This document shows positions 1 to 13,179 of a DNA stretch of 64,000 nt, piece by piece. Origin of the DNA: Bombyx mori (Eukaryota > Arthropoda > Insecta > Lepidoptera > Bombycidae). Position 1 is the first letter of the stretch. Each line of letters begins with the position of its first letter. The stretch is taken from contig NC_085124.1 in assembly GCF_030269925.1 (NCBI RefSeq), positions 9,486,001 to 9,550,000 of the forward strand, given 5' to 3'. Below the pieces are notes generated by a model. The model saw only the letters and a program-made list of their open reading frames with translations, was not told where the DNA came from and ran no database searches. A program made the translations under genes and the position numbers.

Positions 1-352
1 TCTAGAACGTAAATGCGCTACCCACCTTGAGATATAAGTTCTGCGGTCTCAGTATGGTTACAATGGCTGCCCCACCCTTCAAACCGAAACGCATTACTGC
101 TTCACGGCAGAAATAGGCGGGGCGGTGGTACCTATCCGTGCGGACTCACAAGATCTCCTACCACCAGTAATAACGCCAATTATAATTTTGCGGGTTTGAT
201 TTTTATTACACGACGTTATTCCTTCACCGTGGAAATCAATCGTGAACATTTGTTTATAAGTACGTATTTCATTAGAAAAATTGGTACCCGCCTAGCCTGC
301 GGGATTCGAATACCGTTGCATCGCTAGATACGAATGCCACGACGAACTTAAA
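1..352 (-). mobile_element. Bm1/BmSE-type tRNA-derived SINE, cut by window edge
   Basis: This minus-strand SINE has its body at 1-260 and its tRNA-like head at about 285-350, where a B-box-like GATTCGAAT (complement of the promoter box) is visible. The same body recurs many times in the window. The A-rich 3' tail lies outside the window to the left. The family name is from recall; the repetition is seen directly. Confidence 0.85.
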
Positions 353-946
353 GAGGGCGCGAGCAATAAATAAAACAAAAGATAAAGCTGTGCAATTGAA
401 GTATTACATTTCCGTCTTTACGTCAACAGTTTTGAAGATATAGTTGACGTTTTGATTGTTAGCCTGCCTACTGCCAGTAACCTCGAGGGGTTATTCTGGC
501 TTCACCTTGTGTAATTATGATACAAAAGTCTATACCCCTTGAGGTGAATTAAAAAACGAACACTCGTTTTGTTATTGTTAGTATAGCCGGTAGAGGCAAA
601 GAGACCTGTCTTAAAGAGGGTACAAATTTAAAAAGTGTGTAGTTTTTTTAATTGCCTTTTTTTAATTACCTTGTAAACCGAAAATAACCCCTAAGGTTAT
701 GGAAGTAGTAGTTGCAAAAGAAGCGAAGTTTATTTAGTGGAAACAATTATTTAAAGTAATAACTTTTGGCGATATCTTTGAAATTATACCACTTTCTATG
801 ATGGCGTCACCCTAAGCGGTCGCTTTTCGACAGACACTTTTTCATACAGAGAGTGCTGCTGACCTTTAGTCTCCATATTTGGTATACTCAAAATTTCATA
901 TTAAATATGTTGGTATATAAGATAACGAACGGCACACATTTAATAT
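353..946. other. AT-rich stretch without recognised gene
   Basis: I see no coding exon here. It lies downstream of the minus-strand gene ending at 947 and probably includes its 3' UTR. A minus-strand AATAAA (TTTATT on plus near 729) could be its polyadenylation signal. Confidence 0.4.
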
Positions 947-3486
947 TTACCTAAGCTTATTCTCGAGTTCTTCAATTTTCGACATCATCTTCGTCATTCC
1001 TTCCCTGAGCATTTCATTTTCCTTAGCAAGCCGTGTCTGTTTCATGTCTACTTCTTCAAGGAACTTTCTCAATTCCTTCATTTCTTCTGTTGATTTTTCG
1101 TTGCATTCTCTCTGAGATATCGGAGCTCGATGAACGTCGTTGTAAAGACCGGTCAGTGACTCGAAGCCCTGAAAACGTAAATTCCCCAATAACATTTTAT
1201 TATCTCTCAGCCATTTTCCTCCAATCTCTATTCATAAATAAGTACTTTGGTTTTGTATGTTTATGAAAGTATCGTTTCGTATGTGTATGTTTATTAAAAC
1301 ATGCTTATTTTAAAGCAAAAATAATTGTAGTCACTTTTTATGCAAAAATATTGTAGTCACTTTAGACTACAATATTTTTACATACAAGAAACTTTTGCAT
1401 TTATGCGCTTGTACCTATTTATTTTTAGCTGTTGTACCTATGACTTTTATGCAAACTACGGTTCAATGAATAAAAAAAATCGGATCTGAAATATCATTTA
1501 AAAATTTAAAGATTGATTTTATTCTAGAAAGAGAGTGCAGTATTTTGTACAATGACGTCAATGTTCAAGAGAGCGATTCAAGTATTTGGGGGAACGTTTC
1601 TCATGAATAACCAAAGATGCATAGCCTTAAGGACCTCAGAACAGTGTTAGCCGATGTCGATGGTAAATAAAAAAATTAGAACACGCATATTCATAGATTA
1701 TAAACTTAATATATTGCATATTCATAAGCATTAGGTTGAATAAAAATGACATAAGTACCCAATTCCAAGAAAGAAATTTTGGTCACTCAGACAAATTTTA
1801 AAAGGAGACTACTCAATAAACCTTAAGAAAACTGTATTAGACACCTGTATACTGCCTTGTCTACTGTATGGCTGCCAAACTTGGGTATACACGACAAGAG
1901 CAAAACAAAGAATCACAACAACACAAAGAGCTATGGAGAGAAGTATACTAAACATAAGAAAAATTCAAAAAGTCAGGAGCAAAGTAATAAGACAGAAAAC
2001 AAAGATGACAGATGCCCTCACACAAGCTCTAAAATTGAAATGGCAGTGGGCAGGTCACGTATTGAGATACACAGACACCAGGTGGACAGTCAACACTACA
2101 ATCTGGAAAGGGCCAATCGGCAAAAGAAGGGTAGGGAGACCGAAAAGACGATGGGCTGACGACATAACCGAAATAATAGGAAAAGACTGGCAAACGATCG
2201 GCAAGGACAGAGATCAGTGGAAAGGACTGGAGGAGGCCTTCACCCGAGGAGGGGTCCATATCCAATAACAAAAATTAACTCGTACTAACATTTAGACAAT
2301 AAGCATTAATAACTAACTAAACACTAACAAATAAATACCACATTGCAAATGAAAGTTCAGGATAAGGAAATACAGGCTTTTTTATTTTTATTTTTTATTT
2401 TATTTTTATTTATTAAGTACCCAATTATAATTAAAACTGATGCCCGAAAAGCCCACCCACGGTTTCACCTGTGATAACAATCTTCGCTTTAGATCGCGGT
2501 TTTGCGAAATATGAACATAACAAAAATGCTTAGCCTAATACTTTAATGAATATATATTTTTTACTATGCCGAGATGACTTATAACGTTTCTAATTTACGA
2601 TCACACTGCTTTCATAATTAAGGCTCCTACCGAAGAAGAATCTACACCGAAACATTCCAATTCATAACGAAAAATGATATGGCACATAATACAATTTTCA
2701 CCCCAGCAGCTCAAACATGCCGCTTTTGCTGCAAGACAACAGTGAACAAAACACGATTTTGATTCGAGCGTGGGTCAAAGTAGCTTTTTAATTTTTCAAT
2801 CTTCAGTGCCACAAATTGACATTGTTCAGCCATAAATTTGAAACATTTGAATTTTACTGTGCTCTGTCTCTTTCACATGCATATAAAAAGCGAGTGAAAA
2901 AAAATAAACCCCTTCGAAATTCGATTTTGGAATTCGACCTCAAAGAAAACACGTTCGGAAACGCGTAATACTACCTTAAAATTTAAAGATATTTGTAATA
3001 AAGAAATTACACTTTTTTTTAATAGTTATTTCAATCTATTCCTTTCTATGTTTCCTAAGTAATATGTTTTCTCACTGCAGAGGTGAAAATTTATGTGTGC
3101 TACACTGGGGCAAAGTTTTTTGCATCTCGTGGCGTTGAGTCCCTCACTACGCTCAGGATTCTAGCATGGAATCACTCGCTACGCTCGTGAATCAATCATA
3201 GCATCCTTCACTTGCTCGGGATTCAAAATCAGCACTCGAAACAAAGAACAACTTTGCTCCTTATTGCACAAATAACTATTAATCAACTAACCTTTTTTCC
3301 AATCCAAGTACAGAGGTCAACGATCTTCCACGATTTGGCCTTAACATTGCGCCGGTTGTTCCTCTCCTTCCGAGGTGTACCACCTGACAACGTGAACCAT
3401 TCCATCTCACTTAACAGATTTGAATCTAACGCACATTCAAACTCCAATTCTAGTTTGACACTAGTATCTTCTTTATATCCACTCAT
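947..3486 (-). CDS. Unrecognised small coiled-coil protein, two-exon model
   Basis: I do not recognise this gene. The model joins exon 1 (3486-3292, ATG start with an in-frame stop just upstream, donor AAG|GTTAGT) to exon 2 (1225-947, acceptor ATAGAG|ATT, phase 0, stop TAA), giving about 157 aa. Exon 1 is acidic at the start, then basic (PRKERNNRRNVKAKSWK, residues 38-54), and ends in DLCTWIGKK. The last 60 or so residues are rich in E, K, L and M and look like an alpha-helical coiled coil (ELRKFLEEVD...ELENKLR). The sequence CTTAG|GTAAAT at the end could also be a splice donor, so the protein may continue further left. There are no membrane segments or catalytic motifs. The exon joining is inference; both pieces could instead belong to different transcripts. 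Confidence 0.45.
1344..1379. repeat. Perfect 15-bp inverted repeat with 6-nt loop
   Basis: The arms at 1344-1358 and 1365-1379 are exact complements around the loop ACTTTA. The hairpin lies in the intron of the gene model on the minus strand. It is AT-rich; it could be a decayed MITE or a chance hairpin. Confidence 0.6.
1795..2268 (+). mobile_element. 5'-truncated LINE: reverse transcriptase C-terminal fragment
   Basis: Reading frame 1 carries the C-terminal tail of a non-LTR retrotransposon polymerase: LPCLLYGCQTW, then RAMERSIL, LKLKWQWAGHVLR and GRRVGRPKRRWADDI-like motifs, up to a stop at about 2268. These motifs are typical of the region after the RT domain in RTE-related LINEs. The N-terminus and the RT catalytic core are absent, so this is a 5'-truncated copy inside the intron of the 947-3486 gene model. 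It is followed by an A/T-rich tail. Confidence 0.8.
2400..3280. other. Intronic or intergenic AT-rich stretch with CTCGCTACGCTCG motifs
   Basis: No exon is seen. At 3130-3230 there are three imperfect copies of a motif like CACT(C)GCTACGCTCG followed by a GATTC-like end. Confidence 0.4.
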
Positions 3487-4213
3487 TTTTAATTAAACTT
3501 TTAAACACTAACGCTACAATAGTTCAATACAGTTAAACTCTTTATTTAGCTCGTTTTAATAATATGTACGTAAATTAATTTAGATTAAAACAATAAAAAC
3601 TCAAAATATTATTCAGGCAATTGACTCGAGTCTCATCCGTTAGTCTCAAACTCGTATTGATAATTAAGATCAGAATGATGATGTCAACGCTATATACGTG
3701 AGCAGGCAAGGCTGACTGATGTTTATAAAATTAAAAAAATATCATCTGAGATAACTCCGTTAAATTCTTGTGACTCGTGGATAGCATATTATTATGATGT
3801 AGTTTATCTGTTTCAATGTGTTTTTAAAGGTATGTTGTTTATCGTAGGTCAAAAGTCAAAACGAAACAACAACTACTGGAAAGAATTACGTAAAAGTTGA
3901 ATTTTGTACCTAATTGTATCGAATACATAGGCACTGTTCGTAATGCAATTCAGATAACGTGAATAAGATAATAGGTGAATAATTAAAAAATCTACATATT
4001 TAAGTACCTAAGCGTACAATGTGCGAACGTTACTCTAATATAAGAACAAAGAAATCAATCTCTATATACTTTTTATAAATAGAAAAAAAGTTAATATTTT
4101 CAAAACGTTTGCTAAACATTTATGTTAATAATATAAGTTTGGTATTACGTTGCCTGGGAATGACAGAACATAAAATACGAATACGATCTCAATGTAACCG
4201 AATTATTTTCATG

Positions 4214-5340
4214 CTAAGAGGCCGGCTGAACATTATTTCGCGCACCTGACGGTAAGTGCTGATGTCTTAACAATCGGGCAAATTTAAAACAGGAAGAATC
4301 CACTTTATTTCCTATTACACTTATTTTAAATTAAATGTACCTAGGAAGACTCAATAGTGACACTAAGAGGTGTGAAAAATAGTATTTATAATATTTATAC
4401 TTAAAAAGTATTTATAACAACGTTTAAGTTAAGTTATTTATTGGGTAGGTAGTGTAAGTTTTGAACTCTATTACAAATGAAGTTTAATACAAAATGTAAT
4501 ATCTTAAATTGAAAAAAAAAATCGAGGCTCAAAAAGGAACGTTTTAAAACTTAAATCGATTTTATTACCTGGAGAGCTATTTTGAGAATGATTGAGTCTG
4601 GATATATTCATAGGCTTTCTTGATCTCTGAATAGCGTCTCTAAATAAGTTAGTTTCGGATTTCAATCGTCTTTTCCGTACTTTATAAGAATGGCTACTGT
4701 TAACTGATTTAAATGAAACATCAGAAGTACTGGATAATTGACAAGATGAAACCGATTGGGTAACAGAGTTCTTGTGATCAGTCAAATCTGATGAGCTCGA
4801 TGTACAAGATTCTGTACACTTCGTCTTTTTCCATGGCCTCGAATCCTTTTCATCTCCATCGCTGGAGTTTCGTCGATAACGCTTGCTCGCCAATGATTGT
4901 TGAAAGTTTTCATTGCCATTAGATAATAAATCGTTTATATTAAAGTCTTTACTGAACGACAAACTCGCGTCATTGACACTGCCGTTGTACGGTAGCGTTA
5001 CATATGTTTCTGTTTGTGTCGAACTATCCGTCAAGTTCCCAGAAGTTGAACTTGCTTCGTCACCGAGCACGATACTTACGAAAGGCGGCGTATCGTTGTT
5101 TTCTTTACATATCTCATGCAGGGATGAATAATAGCTGCGATCCCAAGAAACAATCGATTCCTGCTGAGAGCTTTTACGCATCACTTCAATAGAACTGTTG
5201 TGAAAAATCCCAACGTCTTCAGTTATGTCCATGACATTTGATTTAAAAAAAAATTCAGTCTCTAATGCCATGATTTTGTCAGAAACGTAACTTATCTTAA
5301 AACAGGTTTGTTTACTGATTCGTGTTGGGTTTTTTTTCAT
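4214..5340 (-). CDS. Unrecognised Ser/Thr-rich disordered protein
   Basis: I do not recognise this gene. The main exon (5340-4569) encodes 257 residues and ends at a good donor, CCAG|GTAATAAA, phase 1. A possible last exon is 4245-4214 (acceptor CGTCAG|GTGCG, in phase, nine codons, then TAG), giving about 267 aa; that join is weak. The ATG at 5340 is used, but a second Met 24 codons in (MALETEF) could be the true start. The protein is acidic and Ser-rich with a basic patch RPWKKTK and a C-terminal basic region KVRKRRLKSE, both possible nuclear localisation signals. Residues 106-111 (SSTQTE) fit the dynein light chain LC8 binding motif. There is no signal peptide or membrane segment. Codon content and the donor support a real exon; function is unknown. 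Confidence 0.5.
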
Positions 5341-5349
5341 TTATTTAGA

Positions 5350-6335
5350 GATCGCTGTATAATCTTAAACTTAGTGTAATGAAAATTTACACAACAGTTG
5401 ATTTGATGGTTACTTGGTCACCTGTTGTCAGAAATTTATGACTACTATTCTTACTACCTTCATATGGAAATAATTTAACCACAGAGAGGTTTTCGTGGTT
5501 CTATTAGTCCTATTAATCTGTTTAATTGTTAAAAGCTACTGGTTTTTCATCTGGATTACGTTGAAGTTTAAATTGCTTGCCCGTATCCATGTCCACGAGA
5601 TAAGTTGAAAAAATATGGCATTCTTATTAAAAATACAAAAACTGCCATTTTTTTAAATGTTTTTAATTTTTATGATGCATATTTTGTAATTATTGATATG
5701 TGAAATCCAGCCACGCTTTCTTATGACCCGAAAAATAATAATATGAAAATAATACTAAAAAAATATGAAAACATGTCCTCAATCTGTTGTCTCGAGGTGG
5801 GTGCATAGATTATTGTATGGTGGGTGGCGGTATTAACGTTATGTTAAGGGTCCGGCATGCAATCCCTTAACATCTGATGATCCGTGTCTTGTATAGCGAT
5901 TGTCCTATCTCTCAAACTCGGACACATGATTGCTTCGCGTGAAATATAGACCGTTACATACGAGACGTGAAACCTAGCCCATAGACACAATCCACTGAGT
6001 TTCTCGCCGAATCTTCTCAGTGGGTCAATATTCCAATCCGATAGTAGATTCAGCGAGCGATTGCTCTTGCTAGGGCTAATTTTAGCAAATTCTCTCAGGT
6101 TGAACCCGTGAGCTCACCTACCTGACCGAGCGTAGGTAGGTAGGGGAAAACAGGTTATCGTACACATGCGAGCTCCAAACATGCTCTACTACCAGCAAAT
6201 GCTCTTTTGGATTTTATTTTATTATTTTTTTGCTGCTTCGTCTATTCGCACATTACATCGAGTCGTATTTACTCTTTATTACAATTCGTGTTCGACCTAA
6301 GCCTATAAATTTATAAAATCTCAAGACCGGACAGC
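5350..6335. other. Gene-free stretch with old repeat remnants
   Basis: No exon is seen. A decayed SINE-like piece lies at about 5790-5960. At about 5968-6175 is a copy of the repeat family that contains a CACTGAGTTTCTCGCCG motif and recurs at seven or more sites in the window. Confidence 0.55.
5968..6175. mobile_element. Copy of the CACTGAGTTTCTCGCCG repeat family
   Basis: The same core (ending in a GTGAGCTCACC-like block) also occurs at 33670-34260, 34857-35055, 39805-39995, 44012-44198, 45925-46350 and 60830-61065. Copies vary in length, as expected for truncated non-LTR retrotransposon ends, but no coding domain was identified. Confidence 0.6.
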
Positions 6336-6338
6336 CAA

Positions 6339-7131
6339 GCTTAGACCAGTGTCGATAATTTTTAAAACCAAAAAAAATTATAGTAGAATGAAACCCATTA
6401 GAAAAGGAGGGGAATATTATAAAAATGATAGGAAAAATTATTTACGGGCGATCTAAGGTCGGGAAGGGGATCGGGGGGGGGGGGGGGTGCGTTTAAGGGT
6501 AAAAAACGGTTTTTCTCGATTTCCGGCAAAACTAAAAGTCCTATGGAAAAAAGTCAAATGGCAAAGTTGTAGGTAATAAAAAGATCTAACACTTTTGTAT
6601 TTACACTTTTTTCACATAACCTCAAAATTTATGTGAAAAATTCAAAAACCAAGTTTTTGGTTTTTTATTTTTATCCTTTTCAAAAAAAAACTTTTTTCAC
6701 GAATATTGGTGAAAACTTACCTTTTTATGTCCCAAATACGCTGTAATTTATTTGATTAGAAATATTTATTTTTTCACCTTATTTTGTATTAATATCGAAA
6801 AAGTACCCTAATTTTCAATCAAAAATTCACCCGTCAAAATATCAGCTTTTAAAAAATAATATTAGAATTGGAGTTTTTTTTGGATTTTTTGCATTTTCTG
6901 AGAAGATTTACTGTAGTAACATATTTTTTTTTTTACCATCGGAAAGGAGAGATTTCAACGAACAGAAAACACACCAACTTTTTAAAAAAAGCTTTAAAGC
7001 TAAAAATTATCGACACTGGTCTATCCCCCCCCCATCCCTCAGATCGCCGGTAAATTATTTTTCCTTCCATTTTTATAATATTATAATTTTTTTCTCTTTT
7101 TATTATTTTTAAAGGCTTCTACCCTGGTCTA
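6339..7131. mobile_element. Foldback-like element with long inverted ends
   Basis: The left end (TAGACCAGTGTCGAT..., from 6339, then TATAAAAATGATAGG and a CGATCT block to about 6480) is repeated in inverted form on the right (AGATCGCC...TTTTTATAATATT, about 7038-7080, ending CCCTGGTCTA at about 7131). A second inverted copy of the terminal motif (ATTATCGACACTGGTCTA) sits at about 7005-7024. A run of 15 G (6473-6487) faces a C run at 7025-7033. The interior is AT-rich and non-coding. I see no clear target duplication. Confidence 0.55.
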
Positions 7132-7373
7132 GTTGCCTAAAGTAAAGAGGTAAGCCCATCATCACACAACACACCACAGCCTTCATCGATGTTAAGTACA
7201 GCTCTTATATTGTCAAACGTGAGTGGGTCCATGTAAATTTTGTATAGGTCCTTCTGTAAAAGGGCATTGTTTTGCTAACAAAGTAATTTTAATGTCATTT
7301 TCGTGATATGTGAAGATGCTAATTTAAAAGAAAGTTTGAAAGCCTTTGATTAGGTATAAAATACAATTTAGGC

Positions 7374-7607
7374 CAGGGGTGGGCAAAAGCCGGCCCGCGG
7401 GCCGGATCCGGCCCTTTTGCTAATTTTATCCGGCCCGTTGAAAAATTCCGCACATAAATTTTTTTAAACTCTTTTATGAGATTTTGTTGACATCAGCATT
7501 AAAAAAGCATATGCGGTAAAAAAGCATATGCGGTATAGTCCTCCGGCCCGGGAGACATTTTGAAAATTTCATTTTGGCCCGCGCTTTAAAGTATTTGCCC
7601 ACCCCTG
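7374..7607. mobile_element. hAT-type MITE with perfect 8-bp target duplication
   Basis: This 234-bp element begins CAGGGGTGGGCAAA and ends TTTGCCCACCCCTG, a perfect terminal inverted repeat of 14 bp. It is flanked on both sides by ATTTAGGC (7366-7373 and 7608-7615). The CAG-type ends and the 8-bp duplication are the hallmarks of hAT transposons. The interior is GC-rich (CCGGCCC blocks) and non-coding, so it is non-autonomous. The intact duplication suggests a fairly recent insertion, about 230 bp upstream of the glycosyltransferase start. Confidence 0.92.
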
Positions 7608-7837
7608 ATTTAGGCCCATTATTCACTTTAACTAAAACTACACCTCGCAAAAAAAATACTGTCAACTTATTTATATTATGGGTCTTAAGTACCATAATAT
7701 TATCTATGGTTAAATTTGACATGCCAAATGACATGAACTTGAAATTACCGATCGTTAATATTGTAAACAATAAGAACGAGTTTGATTTTGTTTTTTTTAG
7801 AATAATGCATAGTATTACTTTTAGATGAAATAGAAAA

Positions 7838-9461
7838 ATGCGCTGTTCTTACAGGAAAAAAATAATATATGGAGTTATAACAATACTAATTTTTATAATA
7901 TTTTCTCATCCTGGTTTGTATGGTAGAAGTTCATATGAATTCATTGAAAAACACAATATACTCAAATATTTACACGAAGAAGTTAATGTGAACTTAACTA
8001 GCAATGCATTTACAAATTGTGATTATCACGATATTATAAATGACGAAACAACTTTATCACCAAACTTAATAGAAGGAGATTTAGTAGAGGGTCATGGCAT
8101 CAGAGACGGGGGTGAATATATACCACAAGACTGCAGACCAAAATTTAGTACAGCAATCATCGTACCTTATCGGTGAGAAAAGTTTCGTGGATAATTACAT
8201 AAAATGGATTTTCATATTTCAAATTAATTCATAATATCGCTTTTAAAGTGACAGGGCAGAACAACTTCGTGGGTTCCTGGTATACATGCACACGTTCTTT
8301 CGCCGCCAACGGATACACTATCGAATATTCATAATAGAACAAGTAGATTCCCGTCCATTCAACAGAGCAAAGCTGTTGAATATTGGAGCTGCGGCAGCAA
8401 TTAATGCAGGGTTCCCTTGCATTGTTCTTCATGATGTTGACCTATTACCACTGAGGCCATCCAATCTATATGCGTGTACAAAACAACCAAGGCACATGTC
8501 CTCTAGCATCAACAAATTTAGGTTTACTTATGTTTACTAATTATTTGCCTAATATATCTTTGAATATCTAGTTTCTAGTAGTCAATTGCTTCCTATAGAC
8601 AATTCATTATATTTTCGCTTTACAGTACAACAAACTATAAGCACTTCGACATTTATTGCAGATTTGTGCTTCCATATTTGACTCTTTTTGGTGGGGTGAT
8701 ATCGATAAGAACTAGTCAATACAAAATGGTAAACGGAATGAGTAACGAGTACTTTGGTTGGGGTGCTGAGGATGATGATTTATACAGCCGCCTTCGAGCT
8801 TGTAATTTTAAAATTTGCAGGTTTGGACCTGAGATTAGTCAGTACCATATGTTTAGCCACAAGTTACAAAGGAAAGGGTAAGTTCCACATACATAACTAA
8901 ATTTAGATTATATGAGTCGACTAGTATCAAAGCCGGCAATGTGACTTTTGGACAATTACTGGTAAATCAGAAAAACGAATTATTGACTTTGTATTTCATT
9001 GGCAGTCACAAAACTCTTCGGAACGACATCTTAGATAAATAACAGGTTAAGTATTAACCTTTATTTAATGCAGGTTTTGAACCGTATTCTTTGAAGGAGA
9101 CAATTATATTCAAATCAATCTGTATTGACATATCAATAACATTTTTTTGTCCAAATGCACACATTGCCACCTTTGATAATAGACGACTCATATATCTGAT
9201 CTTAAATCAACGTCTAAAAATGAAAAAAAAAAAATTATAGAATGTTTACTACAAGAAACTTCAAACAATGTAGTACTGCTTTTAACAGCATGTCTACTGT
9301 TCATTGTATGTAATGATAAAAAAAATTACAGAAAATTAAGAAGTGATCTGTTAAGTTTTGCAAGAAAAAGGATGGCAGCAGATGGATTAAGTTCTTTACA
9401 CTATTTAGAAGTGGCCACAGTATTGCATCCATTATTTACACATATCATGGTTGATTTGTAA
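7838..9461 (+). CDS. Beta-1,4-galactosyltransferase family (beta4GalNAcT-like)
   Basis: This type II Golgi glycosyltransferase should transfer Gal or GalNAc from the UDP-sugar in beta-1,4 linkage to terminal GlcNAc. Exons: 7838-8172, 8249-8521, 8662-8877 and 9332-9461 (phases 2, 2, 2), giving 317 aa. Visible features are a membrane anchor at residues 9-25 (IIYGVITILIFIIF), IIVPYRDR near 106-113, FNRAKLLNIG at 149-158, the metal-binding DVDLLP at 174-179, FGGV at 212-215, and GWGAEDDD at 235-242. The C-terminal exon gives ARKRM..DGLSSLHY, as expected for the family. The acceptor at 8662 was preferred over one about 35 bp upstream because it restores the family spacing (INKFRFVLPY). Length matches insect beta4GalNAcT enzymes. 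The last motif reads GAEDDD where GGEDDD is usual. Galactose versus GalNAc specificity cannot be decided here. A 276-bp MITE sits in intron 3. Confidence 0.9.
8914..9189. mobile_element. MITE with GAGTCG ends, copy 1, in glycosyltransferase intron 3
   Basis: The ends are GAGTCGACTA... and ...GACGACTC, with imperfect inverted repeats of about 44 bp that include TATCAAAG and GGCAATGTG. The flanks are ATAT on both sides, consistent with a 4-bp target duplication. It is one of four copies in this window, in the orientation of copy 2. The interior is non-coding. Confidence 0.88.
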
Positions 9462-9469
9462 TATATATC

Positions 9470-11420
9470 AAAAATTCATATCACAATATGTCTAGCTTTA
9501 TGAAACTATTGTACCTGGATATAGTGACTTATGATTATTTTAAGGTAATTTTATTTAGAATAATGCATGCATGCATTGCATGTTTACTTAAAAAAACCTG
9601 AATTATTTAATATGTTGTGTTTAGTAAGTTTCTGATATTAAAATAATTGTTTGAAGCTGTTGGAATATTAGTAAATATTGAATTAGTGAAATTTTAGACT
9701 GTGTTAAACGGCACATGATAATGTAATTGATTCTTCAAGGACATGCTCAACAAAAACTCTTGAGGTATATTAGGACTATAAAGTTTAATTTAAATTAGAT
9801 AGAAGAAAAGTTCAAACATAATCAACTAGTACATTAAGCACCTATCATAATATTGGTTATATAGATCTAAGTATTGTTGATACAAAAATAATCTATGGTT
9901 GTGTTCACAGCACAATATTCATATTTCAATATTTCAGTAGATGTCATGACAATAACAAAAAATATCATACTGTACTTTATGTGTTGTATTTTTGAATAAA
10001 TTAAAATATTACTATTTATTCTGTGCATATGAGAAGTTGTCTTTGTCAAATTTTCAAAATTAATTTTAGAACCATTTTGAACAAAATACTTCAATACCTA
10101 ATGTCAATTTGAAACAATTTGAAAGCTTTATGAAATAACTTTAGACAATAAATTACTATTAGAGTACATTTGAGTAATTAATTACGTGTACATTATATAA
10201 TTCATTCACTAAAATTAATAATGTAATAAAAAAACTAAATAATAATTAGATTATTATTTAAGATTTAATTTTTATCACTAAATAAAATTATTTTAAAGAG
10301 CACTGCTGTGAAACAAACTTTAAAATAATTTAGACATATCATAGTGGGTCAGAAGGTATTATTCTCATATTTATTTTATTTATTTACTCATAAAAAAATT
10401 GGCATGACAAATATGTTTAGTCACATAAAACTGTTTTCAGTTTTTTTATATATTCTAATTTTGTCACTAAGAATTGAACAGTGCAATGAAGGTAAATGTT
10501 AACCAAATAATAAACTGATTTCTTGTTTTACAAATTTATTTGGCATCAATGTTTGCACAGCTAATGGTCCCAAATCACAGAAAAAAATTAAACTTAGTTA
10601 AACTAAAATTTGTGCTGCAAACTACACAGTGTAGTAATGGTTTGACTTGATGAAATGCATAGGATTTTTTCATTAAATGCAAAAAATATATAATGCATAT
10701 TAAGATTTAGTAGCTGCAATATATCTTTGATTTATTGTTATTAAAATATCCACACCGTTGAATTCTATTACACTTCTAGCACCATTTTTATTTAAATATT
10801 AAATTGCACCACAACCAAATTATTAATGAAGCAGCACTCAATCATCAAAGGATAAAATAGTAAAAATTAACTTAAAACTAACATAGTTTAAGTCATAAAA
10901 TATTTACAAACCAATTGTCTAATTATATCCATTTACCCTGTAATTTTATTACATTTATAAACATGTTTATTTTGCTTGAAAATATACCATTATGATATTA
11001 AGAAGGAAAACAAAGTTAATATAAATCAGATACGAATAATTAAAAATAATAATATTTTAGGTTACAAAAAGGTAGATGAAAGAAACTATGAAAGAACATT
11101 ATGTGAAAAGGATAATCAAAGAATATCTTATTTCTGTCATGTACGTTACATAATTAATAATATGCCATTTATGCCATGAAAGTATAACTATACATGTGCT
11201 TTAAGGTACATTGTGTACTAAAACTAATTGTAGTCCATTATTATGTATAAAATATGACATAGTGTAATTTACGAAACTAATTTTGACTCAAAGTTTACCA
11301 TTCAATAAATTCATTTAAATTAAATGAATGGAGTCTGTCACTATCACCAAAAAGTTTATAACTATTCAATATTCAAGTCTATTTCTGTATAACCCCTATT
11401 TTTAAGGCTGTAATTTGAAT
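9470..11420. other. Convergent intergenic region, AT-rich
   Basis: This lies between the 3' ends of the glycosyltransferase (+) and the MOSPD1-like gene (-). An AATAAA at 9995-10000 could end the glycosyltransferase transcript. I see no exon and no clear repeat; a 10+1+10 palindrome, ATTCATTTAA-A-TTAAATGAAT, lies near 11309-11329. Confidence 0.5.
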
Positions 11421-13177
<1,757 letters not shown>

Positions 13178-13179
13178 TC

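Noticed and set aside
6473..6487. 15-G run as a functional G-quadruplex
   Set aside because: A homopolymer within a decayed element; it may also be partly an assembly artefact.
7474..7828. ORFs of 84 and 98 codons near the hAT MITE
   Set aside because: Both cross the MITE boundary and so cannot be conserved coding sequence.
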